In this document: piece after piece, positions 6,423 to 14,228 of the stretch
Position numbering within the stretch: position 1 is the stretch's first letter
Layout: each line of letters begins with the position of its first letter
NCBI GenBank assembly: GCA_028717045.1
Contig: JAQUON010000009.1
Location: forward strand, 1 to 21,298
Length of the DNA: 21,298 bases
Direction of reading: 5' to 3'
Source of the DNA: Candidatus Omnitrophota bacterium
GTDB taxonomy: Bacteria > Omnitrophota > Gorgyraeia > Gygaellales > Profunditerraquicolaceae
Made by a program: the position numbers and the translations under genes
Notes under the pieces: model-generated
What the model saw: only the letters and a program-made list of their open reading frames with translations
Databases searched by the model: none
Told to the model about the DNA's origin: nothing

Positions 6423-7049
6423 TTAAACATATTGCTTTATTGCCGACAGTACCACAAACCCACCCCTACCAAATCCTCTTGCGGGTCGCTGAATTGCACG
6501 CATGGCGCAAGGCAAGGTGTATATGGACTGATAATATGAAATCCTGCGGAACCCCAGTCCTTTAAGTTGGTTTCCTACCTCCTGAATACTAAAGAAATTT
6601 GCATGCGCATAAAAGATGCTTTTTTTCTTCCGGTAATACTTCCCCAAAAAACTCTCCTTATCTATTATGCCGATAAGTATCTTGCCGCCTTTCTTTAAAA
6701 CCCTTCTTGCCTCAATCAATACCCTGTAAGGGTCTTTTACGAAACAAAGGGTTATAATAATGGCGACGTAATCAAAAAACGAATCCCTAAAAGGCAGTTT
6801 TTCTCCGTACCCCGACCGCACCCTTACCCCTCTTTTAGCGGCAATCGCAAGCATTTTCTTTGAAGGATCTACTCCATACCGAATGCCTAACGGTGCAGCA
6901 AAACGGCCGGTCCCGACACCAATTTCCAGCCCCCTGCCTCTTGCGGGAATAACTTTCTTAAGAACCTTTAATTCGGATAAATACGCAAAGGGATTTTTGT
7001 CATACCAGGCATCGAATTTTTTGCAATTACGGTCAAAAATACTTTTCAT
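6423..7049 (-). CDS. class I SAM-dependent methyltransferase
   Basis: This is a 208-residue methyltransferase with a Rossmann fold. Motif I is LEIGVGTGRFAAPLG, with the acidic residue of motif II in YGVDPSKKM, motif IV around FDYVAIIITLCFVKDP and the post-motif ARRVLKKGGKILIGI. It belongs to the UbiE/Methyltransf_11-like group; the substrate cannot be told. The ATG at 7049 overlaps the stop of the J-domain gene (ATGA junction) with GGAG 10 nt upstream, so it is preferred over an earlier in-frame start. It is the last gene of the long operon before the terminator. Confidence 0.87.
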   Translation of the reverse strand: MKSIFDRNCKKFDAWYDKNPFAYLSELKVLKKVIPARGRGLEIGVGTGRFAAPLGIRYGVDPSKKMLAIAAKRGVRVRSGYGEKLPFRDSFFDYVAIIITLCFVKDPYRVLIEARRVLKKGGKILIGIIDKESFLGKYYRKKKSIFYAHANFFSIQEVGNQLKGLGFRRISYYQSIYTLPCAMRAIQRPARGFGRGGFVVLSAIKQYV

Positions 7050-7363
7050 AGGTCTAAATCTCCAAACCAACCATCATAAAATCTTTTAAGGTGTTCGTAC
7101 AACTCTTTATGAATAACGTTCTTCTTAACATCTTTCTCTTTAAAAGAATACCTGTAGTTTGTGCAATAGGCCAAGATAATGTCCTTGGCGCGGTTTATAT
7201 CTTTATATACCTCTTCGCAGCGCTTTTTTTCCGACGCATTACACCTGTCAGGATGATACCGCAGGCTTAAAAGACGATACGCTTCTTTTATTTCCTCTAA
7301 CGTGGCTGCTTCATCCAAACCCAACAGTTTTCTTGCCTCGTCAATTTGTTTGAAATCCAACAT
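7046..7363 (-). CDS. J-domain (DnaJ-like) protein
   Basis: This 105-residue protein is essentially a single J domain. Helices II and III flank the signature HPD at residues 37-39 (LSLRYHPDR), followed by YKDINRAKDII. It has no Gly/Phe region, zinc fingers or C-terminal substrate domains. It would stimulate an Hsp70 (DnaK-type) ATPase for a particular client. In Fe-S assembly, HscB is a J-protein that serves IscU, and this operon encodes an IscU-like scaffold, so a cluster-transfer role is possible. It lacks HscB's C-terminal domain, so that link is speculative. An AGAGGTG ribosome site precedes the ATG. Confidence 0.87.
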   Translation of the reverse strand: MLDFKQIDEARKLLGLDEAATLEEIKEAYRLLSLRYHPDRCNASEKKRCEEVYKDINRAKDIILAYCTNYRYSFKEKDVKKNVIHKELYEHLKRFYDGWFGDLDL

Positions 7364-7415
7364 GGCACACCTCTGGTGTATATAACACGTTACTCTCGCC
7401 CTCTATCTACGCCTG

Positions 7416-7733
7416 TCAAATATACTGCTTAATCGCAGCGTCAAGATCGCTTTTAGGAAGGGCCCCGATAATCCTTTTTACCTCTTTGCCTTTTTTAAAA
7501 ATCGCCAATGTCGGTATGCTCATAATCTCATACCTCGCAGCTGTTTCAGGGGCCTCATCCACGTTTAATTTACAGACCTTAAGTTTTCCTTTGTGCTCCT
7601 TGGCAATCTGTTCGACGACCGGCGCGAGCCTAAGACAAGGGCCGCACCACACTGCCCAAAAATCAACCAAAACAGGCAAGCCTTCTTCTATTACCTCTTT
7701 TGTAAAATTCATATCATTTATATTCGTCTCCAC
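7416..7733 (-). CDS. thioredoxin
   Basis: This is a 105-residue thioredoxin of normal length. It has the active site WCGPC (Cys30 and Cys33), the buried Asp in VLVDFWA and the cis-proline loop SIPT (Pro74). It reduces disulfides in the cytoplasm. The start is a GTG at 7731-7733, supported by AAGGAGG six nt upstream; the in-frame ATG at codon 8 has no ribosome site. The beginning overlaps the last 20 nt of the HypA gene, indicating coupled translation. An extra cysteine at residue 54 is unusual but may be harmless. Confidence 0.95.
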   Translation of the reverse strand: METNINDMNFTKEVIEEGLPVLVDFWAVWCGPCLRLAPVVEQIAKEHKGKLKVCKLNVDEAPETAARYEIMSIPTLAIFKKGKEVKRIIGALPKSDLDAAIKQYI

Positions 7734-8094
7734 TTGCTGCCTCCTTTACGTTAGGTTCAACTTCTATGGATTCAACCAAAAACTCTTTATCCATTTGAAT
7801 ATCGATATCCGCGCTTCCGCACATAGGGCAGCCGAATATCTTCTTGGCGATACGGGTATCATGTTTGCAACTTCTGCAGTATAACCGAAGCTCCAGCGGA
7901 AGTACGTTAAGCAACACGCCTTGAAAATTCTTTCCTTTTGCCAATTCCCTAAAAGACTCCTGCAGGGTCTCAGCAGACACATGGCTAAAAGGGCTTAAGC
8001 GAACATTGACCGTAACCGGACCCGGAAATACATCTTTGCCTAATTCCTGAATCAGAATAGTAAAGATTTCATTAATAAACATTGTTTCATGCAT
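7714..8094 (-). CDS. hypA: HypA-like nickel metallochaperone
   Basis: This 126-residue protein resembles HypA/HybF, which delivers nickel with HypB during NiFe-hydrogenase maturation. It starts MHE, with His2 as the known nickel ligand. The zinc site is C73-x2-C76 and C89-x2-C92, nearly the spacing of E. coli HypA. The closing segment ESIEVE is also typical. The ATG at 8094 was chosen because an N-terminal His2 is required and GGGG lies 6 nt upstream; a longer frame to 8121 is less likely. No hypB or hydrogenase gene is visible nearby. It is sandwiched between a membrane protein and thioredoxin in the long operon, so its client is uncertain. Confidence 0.85.
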   Translation of the reverse strand: MHETMFINEIFTILIQELGKDVFPGPVTVNVRLSPFSHVSAETLQESFRELAKGKNFQGVLLNVLPLELRLYCRSCKHDTRIAKKIFGCPMCGSADIDIQMDKEFLVESIEVEPNVKEAASGDEYK

Positions 8095-8122
8095 ATCATG
8101 CCCCTTTCCGTTGCTATACAAT

Positions 8123-8755
8123 TCATTTCTTTTGGGAATCTTTAACGAATAATAAAGGAAATACTATATCGCTTACGCAACACGGAATCCAAACCGCCAA
8201 AAATAAAAATATAAAAATAGCGATGCAAGACAACCAATTCAGGTTCCCAATTTTCGCCATGATCATATGGAACAAAGATGCCCATGTGCTCAATAACACA
8301 TGAAGGCTGTGCGGGAATTTTGTGGTCGGCTTATAATAAGCTACCGTTATCCCTATAATTGCCAAAGGATTAACCAACCACCATTTTTCAATAAATCCAA
8401 GGTGGATTCCCCTATTAGGCATGCCGAACAAAGATTCGGCCACATAAGGAATCAGCGAATCGCTTACGGTAGCAATACCCACAGAACCAACATAACCTAT
8501 AACGACCAAAACCCAGAAGTTACATTTCCCTCTGATACAATCAACGCTTACCGAAGGGCATTTATGAAGTTTATACATCGCTGCGGTAACCAACGCACTT
8601 AACAATACGTGCAAGGGGTGAAGCACATAAAAAATATTATATGAAATTTTATAAGGCAATTTCAGCGAAAATGCCATAATAGCTATCCCCGTGATCGCCC
8701 CAAATATCGTAAGAGGGGCGTGCGCTTTTAGTTCCCTTAAAATACGGCCCGCCAT
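8123..8755 (-). CDS. multi-pass membrane protein of unknown function
   Basis: I do not recognise the family of this 210-residue protein. About six hydrophobic segments are visible (near residues 14-32, 40-60, 80-100, 124-142, 148-167 and 172-205). It has histidines in or near membrane segments (HPLHVLL, HSLHVLL, LFHMIM) and cysteines at CPSVSVDC, GKC and IPCC. Metal transport would suit its position just upstream of hypA, but that is inference from histidines and context. It starts 4 nt after the stop of the metallo-beta-lactamase-fold gene, with GAGG 9 nt before the ATG. Confidence 0.75.
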   Translation of the reverse strand: MAGRILRELKAHAPLTIFGAITGIAIMAFSLKLPYKISYNIFYVLHPLHVLLSALVTAAMYKLHKCPSVSVDCIRGKCNFWVLVVIGYVGSVGIATVSDSLIPYVAESLFGMPNRGIHLGFIEKWWLVNPLAIIGITVAYYKPTTKFPHSLHVLLSTWASLFHMIMAKIGNLNWLSCIAIFIFLFLAVWIPCCVSDIVFPLLFVKDSQKK

Positions 8756-8759
8756 GTTA

Positions 8760-9473
8760 TCATACCTCTATTTCCTGCCCTGCCTTAATAGGCATACAAT
8801 TATCTTCATAGGACTTTCTGAAAATACCTTCCGCTTCTTCTCCGGAGCAATGCGTAGGGCCTACTTTCATTACGTTCATTTTTCTGAAATTTTCGACTAC
8901 AATCTCTATCGCCCGCCTGTCCGACTCCATCAGATGGAATCCGCCCAATACACAATACAGGCGTTCCTGGGGATACATATTTTTTACCTTTTCTACTATT
9001 TTTAAAATGCCGGGGTGCGCACATCCCGTCATGATCGTAAGACCATTATCTGTTTTTAATACGGCGGCCTGTTCCGGCATGTATTTACCGTGATATGCAC
9101 CGGGGATTTCTCCTGTGCAATAAATGTTCTGCGAAACCTCCGTAAACTTTGTAGCCTCAAAAAGCTCTGCATGCGCTTGCTTCACTTTGTCTTTCAATTC
9201 TTTACTAAAACCCGGGCAGCAATATACCTTAAGTTCTTTTTTCTCTTTTAGTATTTCCCATAATCCTCCGGTGTGATCCCAATGATCGTGGGAAATTACC
9301 ACGGCTTCGACCTTGCCCATATTAACCCCTAACGTACGTATATTCTTAAGTAACCAGTCCCCCTTCTCGCCGGTATCGAACAATATTTTGTCGTCAACCA
9401 AAAATGCAACGCCCCATCCTGTATGAATATTCTTATCCACCGCTGTTTTATCGAAAAGTATCTTTATTCGCAT
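8760..9473 (-). CDS. metallo-beta-lactamase-fold hydrolase (COG1237-like)
   Basis: This is a 237-residue MBL-fold protein with the metal motif HDHWDH (residues 62-67), preceded by LFDTGEKGDWLLKN and followed by TGCAHPGI, LGGFHL and GPTHCSGEE. This layout matches the archaeal/bacterial group around the dihydropterin-ribofuranosyl-aminobenzene-phosphate synthase-like proteins (COG1237). Members outside methanogens have unproven activities. The ATG at 9473 has AGGGGG 8 nt upstream; the alternative ATG 18 nt earlier has no better site. Its start overlaps the end of the GIY-YIG gene by 26 nt. Confidence 0.85.
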   Translation of the reverse strand: MRIKILFDKTAVDKNIHTGWGVAFLVDDKILFDTGEKGDWLLKNIRTLGVNMGKVEAVVISHDHWDHTGGLWEILKEKKELKVYCCPGFSKELKDKVKQAHAELFEATKFTEVSQNIYCTGEIPGAYHGKYMPEQAAVLKTDNGLTIMTGCAHPGILKIVEKVKNMYPQERLYCVLGGFHLMESDRRAIEIVVENFRKMNVMKVGPTHCSGEEAEGIFRKSYEDNCMPIKAGQEIEV

Positions 9474-9885
9474 AGCAAAAACCCCCTGCATCTAACAACG
9501 ACTTAAGGAAAAACAAGTTATTTACGAAGAATAAATGGCTTTTGCAGTTACAGTCTGAGCTTCCAAAGTGTGCGACATAACGGTAACCGTGCCTTAACAG
9601 CCTGCGGGCAAAAGCGCACTCCTGGATACCGGGGCCAATCAAAATATGCACAATGCGGCATGACCGCAGAGAAAGCAAGTAATCGATATGCCAGAAAACA
9701 TTTTTTGTTTTCTGCGTATGCCTCCGGATTCTTGCCTTCAAATTTTTCTTGGCCGAGCCTATATACAGGTAAAATCCCCTCCTGAAAGGTAGTTCGTTTA
9801 ACCTGCCGACGCAAACGCGTACATCTTTAATGATTCTAAAAACTATAATATACGTTTTGGCTTTTTCTAGAGAAACGGCCTGCAT
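9448..9885 (-). CDS. GIY-YIG-fold protein (DUF123)
   Basis: This 145-residue protein has a divergent GIY-YIG motif (GFYLYIGSAKKN, residues 37-48), then ARIRRH, FWHIDYLL, a conserved glutamate in QECAFARRL and FGSSDCNC-x-SHLF. This is the DUF123 form, found alone or fused to endonuclease III in archaea and bacteria. Nuclease activity is plausible but unproven for the family. The ATG overlaps the Rrf2 stop by one base (TAATG). It looks like a passenger in a metallocofactor operon. Confidence 0.85.
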   Translation of the reverse strand: MQAVSLEKAKTYIIVFRIIKDVRVCVGRLNELPFRRGFYLYIGSAKKNLKARIRRHTQKTKNVFWHIDYLLSLRSCRIVHILIGPGIQECAFARRLLRHGYRYVAHFGSSDCNCKSHLFFVNNLFFLKSLLDAGGFCYANKDTFR

Positions 9886-10298
9886 TATACGCTATGCATA
9901 TTCTTACGCAATGTTGCTAAGGTAACCTTACGTAATTCGTTACGTAATGTGCCTTCGATACGCATGAGACTTTTTCGCAGCGTACAAGAAGTCGCCTGTG
10001 CGCAAAATCTTCTCTGGAATATGCAATCAACGAGATTCAGGCGTACCCCAAAGATATGTACCACTTTCAGAATAGGCAATTTATTCGGATTCACATTAAG
10101 GACAAAACCGCCGTTTTGCCCTTTCAAGGGCTTCAGGATTTTATGCGTGCCTAAAATTTGCAGAACCTTCCTTAAAAAAGGCCTATGCATCTTTAATGCA
10201 ACGGATAACGTACGGGCAGAAACCACTTTGCCGGGCTCTTGCGCAAAATAAAGAAGAGACTGGATCGCGTAATGCACGGCTTGGTTCATTAATTTCAT
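9885..10298 (-). CDS. Rrf2-family regulator with three cysteines
   Basis: This 137-residue winged-helix regulator has the Rrf2 layout. The N-terminal helix MNQAVHYAIQSLLYFA is followed by a recognition helix around RPFLRKVLQIL and the wing KGQNGGF. Cys92, Cys99 and Cys105 sit where IscR has its three Fe-S-ligating cysteines (92, 98, 104), so it probably binds a [2Fe-2S] cluster and senses Fe-S or redox status. It starts 9 nt after the FmdB gene, inside the long operon, and could feed back on it. I see no operator nearby; the operon promoter lies beyond the window. Confidence 0.87.
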   Translation of the reverse strand: MKLMNQAVHYAIQSLLYFAQEPGKVVSARTLSVALKMHRPFLRKVLQILGTHKILKPLKGQNGGFVLNVNPNKLPILKVVHIFGVRLNLVDCIFQRRFCAQATSCTLRKSLMRIEGTLRNELRKVTLATLRKNMHSV

Positions 10299-10307
10299 TT
10301 TTTATCC

Positions 10308-10556
10308 CTACCGTTGGCATGTGCCGTCTGCGGCACACGGCGGCGTATCGCACCTTTGCGTCCGGCCGCAACAGGTCCTGCCGCCCTGAGAGCCGATCAT
10401 ACGGCCCTCCCTAGCAACAAAACTTTGAGAGACGACCTTTTTAAGCTCTTTGCTGCCGCAGGTATTACACTTCAGCTCCGCATTGCCCGTACCGACCCCT
10501 ACAAGAAATTCGTTAATTTTACCGCACTCGCTGCATTCATACTCATAGATTGGCAT
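10308..10556 (-). CDS. FmdB-family zinc-ribbon protein
   Basis: This 82-residue protein begins MPIYEYECSECG, the signature of the FmdB/CxxC_CxxC_SSSS regulatory-protein family. The zinc ribbon uses C8-x2-C11 and C30-x2-C33. The tail is Arg/Gly-rich with extra cysteines (CCGRTQRCDTPPC) that could bind metal. The ATG at 10556 was chosen over an ATG three codons earlier because family members start at MPxYEY and GGAGGGG lies 8 nt upstream. It overlaps the end of the deformylase gene by 14 nt. Family function is poorly known. Confidence 0.88.
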   Translation of the reverse strand: MPIYEYECSECGKINEFLVGVGTGNAELKCNTCGSKELKKVVSQSFVAREGRMIGSQGGRTCCGRTQRCDTPPCAADGTCQR

Positions 10557-11043
10557 GTAGCACACCCCTCCTTCTTTTATGCAGCCTTAATTTAAACTTC
10601 TCTAGTAAATTTAAGTAATCTATGATCAATTTCCCTTTTAGGTGGTCAATTTCATGCTGTAACACTCTCGCCAAAAGCCCTCTTGCGTGCAATTCGGCAA
10701 CCTTGCCTTTTTCATTCAATCCGCGCACGATGATTTCATCGGGCCTTTCTATCTTAACCCCCATTCCAGGGATACTAAGGCAGCCCTCAACAAAAGTATC
10801 CAAACCTTTCGCGTGCAAAATGACAGGATTCGCAAGGCAAACCGTGCCTTCTCCGATATCCGCAACTATTAAGTTCTTGGCAATCCCTATTTGAGGGGCC
10901 GCTAAACCAATCCCGGCAAAATGCTGCATGGTAAAAAGCATTTGCGCAAAAAGAGCCGTTTCTTTGCCGGTAATTTCCTCTACCAAGGTACACTTTTTCC
11001 TTAATATGCTATCGGGATATTCCCTGATTTTTAGTATTTCCAT
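10543..11043 (-). CDS. def: peptide deformylase
   Basis: This 166-residue protein removes the formyl group from the first methionine of new proteins. All three family motifs are present: GIGLAAPQ (44-51), EGCLS with metal ligand Cys88, and QHEIDHL with His130, catalytic Glu131 and His134. The ATG at 11043 gives the standard MEILKIREYPD start and has AGGG just upstream. It overlaps the DUF89 gene by 13 nt. Deformylase is an iron enzyme in many bacteria, but its place in this operon may be incidental. Confidence 0.95.
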   Translation of the reverse strand: MEILKIREYPDSILRKKCTLVEEITGKETALFAQMLFTMQHFAGIGLAAPQIGIAKNLIVADIGEGTVCLANPVILHAKGLDTFVEGCLSIPGMGVKIERPDEIIVRGLNEKGKVAELHARGLLARVLQHEIDHLKGKLIIDYLNLLEKFKLRLHKRRRGVLHANL

Positions 11044-11924
11044 TGTCCCTGCGGCGAGCACGCCAACATCGCCTCTCCTATTCTACAGCCCGTCTCTTTA
11101 GCTACCACAGGGCACTTCACCATAAACAAAAAGAAAATCGGCTTATTCTCTTTCGACAAGGACTCAAAGTTACCCTGGCCCTTACTAATTATCATATCCG
11201 AATTCCTATACATCCCCTTGAATTGTTTTGAACACAACGCAAGCAACGTACCCGGGGCATCGGTTCCGTTAGAAATCACCCGGGCAACCTTATGTATCCC
11301 GCAGGTATAGGCATCTGCACGCAGCGCGTCATTTGCAACAGGCTTGGCTTTGACGGCATAACAAATATTCTTGCCGGGATACATCCGGAGTATCTCTTCG
11401 ATCAGGACCCGGTCGAACACTACCTCTCCTGCGTTGTCCGCCAGATACATAATATTTTTTGCATCTCTTAACGTACGCCTAAATTGCAAATAATGGCGCT
11501 TCGATTTTCTATGAATATCCACGGGCTCCTTGGCGAGTATTTTCTGCAATTCCGCCCTTACGTCTAAATTATTCTTAGCCCCAAAATCTATTATATTGCC
11601 GGCAACAGCAAGCTGTAATGCCACCAGCAGCCTATCCCTTGCGAAATCCAGCTTATGCATAATTTTTCCAAACAGGCCCAAGGCAAGGCGGTTGCTTTCT
11701 CGTTTAATTTCTTTATAGGGATCACCGTGTGGGCATGCTTTGCGTAACAAGATATACCCAAGACGGGCTATCTCAGGCGGGCTGGATGTAAGCGAAACAT
11801 AAGGGATCTTTCTGGCAAATGCATCGATGATCTGTTTTTGCACTCGCGGGCCTGCCCCGGAAAGCCGGGCACCCTCAAGTATCTGCCTGAAGAAACAGGG
11901 TATACAATCTAAATACGTATTCAT
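11031..11924 (-). CDS. DUF89 (ARMT1-like) protein, possible damage-control phosphatase
   Basis: This 297-residue protein matches the DUF89 family, whose characterised members are metal-dependent phosphatases removing damaged phosphometabolites. The family features seen are the N-terminal C7-x2-C10 (DCIPCF), YLADNAGEVVFD (residues 160-171), VKAKPVANDA (192-201), SNGTDAPG (219-226) and SKGQGNFESL (248-257). The short length and paired N-terminal cysteines fit the archaeal/anaerobe (AF1104-like) subgroup. Its ATG overlaps the stop of the radical SAM gene upstream (ATGA), so the two are likely a functional pair. The substrate is unknown. Confidence 0.88.
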   Translation of the reverse strand: MNTYLDCIPCFFRQILEGARLSGAGPRVQKQIIDAFARKIPYVSLTSSPPEIARLGYILLRKACPHGDPYKEIKRESNRLALGLFGKIMHKLDFARDRLLVALQLAVAGNIIDFGAKNNLDVRAELQKILAKEPVDIHRKSKRHYLQFRRTLRDAKNIMYLADNAGEVVFDRVLIEEILRMYPGKNICYAVKAKPVANDALRADAYTCGIHKVARVISNGTDAPGTLLALCSKQFKGMYRNSDMIISKGQGNFESLSKENKPIFFLFMVKCPVVAKETGCRIGEAMLACSPQGQWKY

Positions 11925-12715
11925 AGCATAATCTTACCTCTTCTTTTAAGCGTATCTTTATCGCTTAAAGGCGCCACGCCTCTTAATTCCCTTTCGTCAT
12001 ATATTGAAACTATCCTGATTTCCTTACATGCAACCGCAAAGGTATCTTTTATTTTTAGAATCTCTTCTTTTTTTAACGGCGCTATTCCGCAAGGCCTAAG
12101 CGGCGTATTCACTTGCACCTCTTGCGGTTTAATACAATTGACTAAATGGGCCAGCTGCTCGATGGCGTCCTTATTATTTGCCATGCACATTATCTGTAAT
12201 GCCAGCTTCCCCTTGTATTGCCTTTTGAATTCTTTTATACCTTTCACCAGATCATCGAATGCTATCCCCTTTGCAGGATTGTTAATTGCCTGCAGAGATT
12301 CCGGAGAATACGCATCTAATTTGGCTATCACAAAATCTGCCCCAGATGCCTCCTGCCTGACTTGAGGTTTATACAAAAGGGCTGCATTGGTCAAAATCGC
12401 AACCGGCGTCTTCCTGATCAACTTTACTGCCCTAATCGCCTGACCCAGGTTTTCTGCTAAAGCCGGCTCTCCTCTCCCGGAAAAAGTAATGTAATCGATA
12501 TCGGCCGCCGGCATTCTTTCTATTTCCTCAACCACGTCTTTAACGGCAACGTAAATTCTTCTTTCAGTGATGTGCCTTTTGGTCTTCCCGAGTTGACAAT
12601 AAATACAATCAAAATTGCACACCTTGTCTTCCTGCGAGAGCAAATCAATGCCTAAAGAACTACCCAGCCTCCAGGAAGGCACAGGGCCGTAAATATATTT
12701 ATAGGCAGATATCAT
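11921..12715 (-). CDS. radical SAM protein (COG0731-like)
   Basis: This is a 264-residue radical SAM enzyme. The [4Fe-4S] motif is C33-x3-C37-x2-C40 (CNFDCIYCQLG), followed by ITFSGRGEPAL (the GGE-like SAM-binding strand) and LTNAALL. The opening YKYIYGPVPSWRLGSSLGID is characteristic of the COG0731 family, distantly related to the wyosine enzyme TYW1, whose bacterial members have no settled function. It lies between the HydG-like and DUF89 genes and overlaps the latter by 4 nt. No strong ribosome site is seen, so it may depend on coupling to the upstream gene. Reaction and substrate are not known. Confidence 0.85.
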   Translation of the reverse strand: MISAYKYIYGPVPSWRLGSSLGIDLLSQEDKVCNFDCIYCQLGKTKRHITERRIYVAVKDVVEEIERMPAADIDYITFSGRGEPALAENLGQAIRAVKLIRKTPVAILTNAALLYKPQVRQEASGADFVIAKLDAYSPESLQAINNPAKGIAFDDLVKGIKEFKRQYKGKLALQIMCMANNKDAIEQLAHLVNCIKPQEVQVNTPLRPCGIAPLKKEEILKIKDTFAVACKEIRIVSIYDERELRGVAPLSDKDTLKRRGKIML

Positions 12716-12721
12716 CGGCTA

Positions 12722-14227
12722 TTAGAAATAAAGGTCCCGTTCTCCGTCTTTCACACGCTCATAATAAGCCATCAGGGTAGCGTAGGACTGCGGATAGCGC
12801 GTTTTTACTTCATTGCACTCCGATTCAATCACGTGCTCGCCTGCCTCACGTGTTGCGTCGCTGGCAAAATCATCCAGCCATTCACGGAATGTGAGGATCG
12901 CATTAAGTTTACAAAATTGCCTTTCGCGGCCGCCTCTCAATAAATCCATTATCTTCTTCCCTGTCCGCCCGCAACGATATCCCGCAGTACAGAATGAGAC
13001 TATCAGGCCTTTTTTGGCAAATTGCAATATAAGCTCATCCAGAGTACGCGTATCTGCGAGCATAAACTGCTGTGTTTCTGCCCGCTGCCCGCTATATTCC
13101 TGGCTGTATGCGCCTATGCCTATGCGCGAAGAGGCATCGGTTTGAGTACAACCCAGAGGAACAAGGGCATCCCGTACACCGGCGGTTTCGCGGGCAGTGA
13201 TAATCATCCCGGTATAGGGAATAGAGAGCCTGATAATGGTAACAAGCTTCTTTAAATCGTTATCGCTCACCTTATACCTGGCGTTGGTAGCATACGGGGT
13301 ATTTAATGCCGGCTCAAGCCTTGGGAAGGAAACGGTGTGCGGCCCTATGCCAAATCTTTTCTCAAGTTCTCTTGCATGGCAGAGCAGCCCCATGACCTCA
13401 AAACGCCAATCATAAAGGCCGAATAAAACTCCGATTCCTACGTCATCAATCCCGGCTTCAAACGCGCGATGCATACAATAAAGCCTCCAGCGATAATTCG
13501 CTTTTATCGTACCTGCAGGATGGATACCGCCATACGTCGCACGATGATATGTCTCTTGAAAAACCTGATAGGTCCCTATACCTGCTTTTCGCAACAGACA
13601 TAAATCTGCCTTATCCATCGGTGCGGCATTTACATTCACTCGCCTTATCTGGCCATAGCCGTTGCGTGTTTTTATTTTTACCGCATATATTGCGCGCAAT
13701 GTGTCTATAATATAGTTGACATCTGAGAGGGGATGCTCTCCGTACACGGCGATAAGCCTCTTATGCCCGATCTTGCCGGCAAGGACCTCCGTTTCGCGTT
13801 GCACCTCTTCGGGGGCAAGCAAATACCTTTTGATCGTTTTATTATCGCTGCGAAAACCGCAGTAAAGGCAATTATTGACGCAGACGCTGCCGGTGTACAA
13901 CGGCGCAAAAGTAACAATACGGTTATCGTACACTTTCTTTTTTATTTTTGCCGCAACTTCGTACATCTTCTCCCATTCCTCATCGTCATGGACATTCAAT
14001 AATGCCGCAGTTTCATCGGGGCTGAGGGTTTCTATCGATAAAGACTTGGCTAAAATATCTCTTAAGCGTTTTTTATCCAACGCAGTATGGGCCCGGAGCG
14101 TATCTTGAATAAAGCTATCTTCTATGAAATCAAAGCCATGCGCAAGATAACGGTCTATTTCATCACTCTTTACCCGCTCCCTCACCCAATCACGGACATC
14201 TAACGCATGCGCATACCCTGACTGCAT
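12722..14227 (-). CDS. HydG-like radical SAM tyrosine lyase with altered C-terminal cluster motif
   Basis: This 501-residue protein resembles HydG, which cleaves tyrosine to make the CO and cyanide ligands of the FeFe-hydrogenase H-cluster. The radical SAM motif is C116-x3-C120-x2-C123 (CVNNCLYCGF). HydG-type blocks follow: GTYQVFQETYHRATY, DDVGIGVLFGLYDWRFEV and GPHTVSFPRLEPA. At the C-terminal auxiliary cluster the usual C-x2-C-x22-C reads C413-TA-G416...C439: the middle cysteine is glycine and a new cysteine sits at 419 (CTAGYRCGRTG). ThiH is less likely because the HydG-type C-terminal domain is present. No HydE, HydF or hydrogenase is in view. AGAGGA lies about 8 nt before the ATG. Confidence 0.85.
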   Translation of the reverse strand: MQSGYAHALDVRDWVRERVKSDEIDRYLAHGFDFIEDSFIQDTLRAHTALDKKRLRDILAKSLSIETLSPDETAALLNVHDDEEWEKMYEVAAKIKKKVYDNRIVTFAPLYTGSVCVNNCLYCGFRSDNKTIKRYLLAPEEVQRETEVLAGKIGHKRLIAVYGEHPLSDVNYIIDTLRAIYAVKIKTRNGYGQIRRVNVNAAPMDKADLCLLRKAGIGTYQVFQETYHRATYGGIHPAGTIKANYRWRLYCMHRAFEAGIDDVGIGVLFGLYDWRFEVMGLLCHARELEKRFGIGPHTVSFPRLEPALNTPYATNARYKVSDNDLKKLVTIIRLSIPYTGMIITARETAGVRDALVPLGCTQTDASSRIGIGAYSQEYSGQRAETQQFMLADTRTLDELILQFAKKGLIVSFCTAGYRCGRTGKKIMDLLRGGRERQFCKLNAILTFREWLDDFASDATREAGEHVIESECNEVKTRYPQSYATLMAYYERVKDGERDLYF

Positions 14228-14228
14228 A

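Noticed and set aside
7046..7363. Calling the J-domain protein HscB
   Set aside because: It is only a J domain with a short tail and lacks the HscB C-terminal scaffold-binding domain.
12722..14227. Calling the HydG-like gene thiH
   Set aside because: Its blocks and C-terminal domain match HydG better than ThiH, and no thiamine genes lie nearby.
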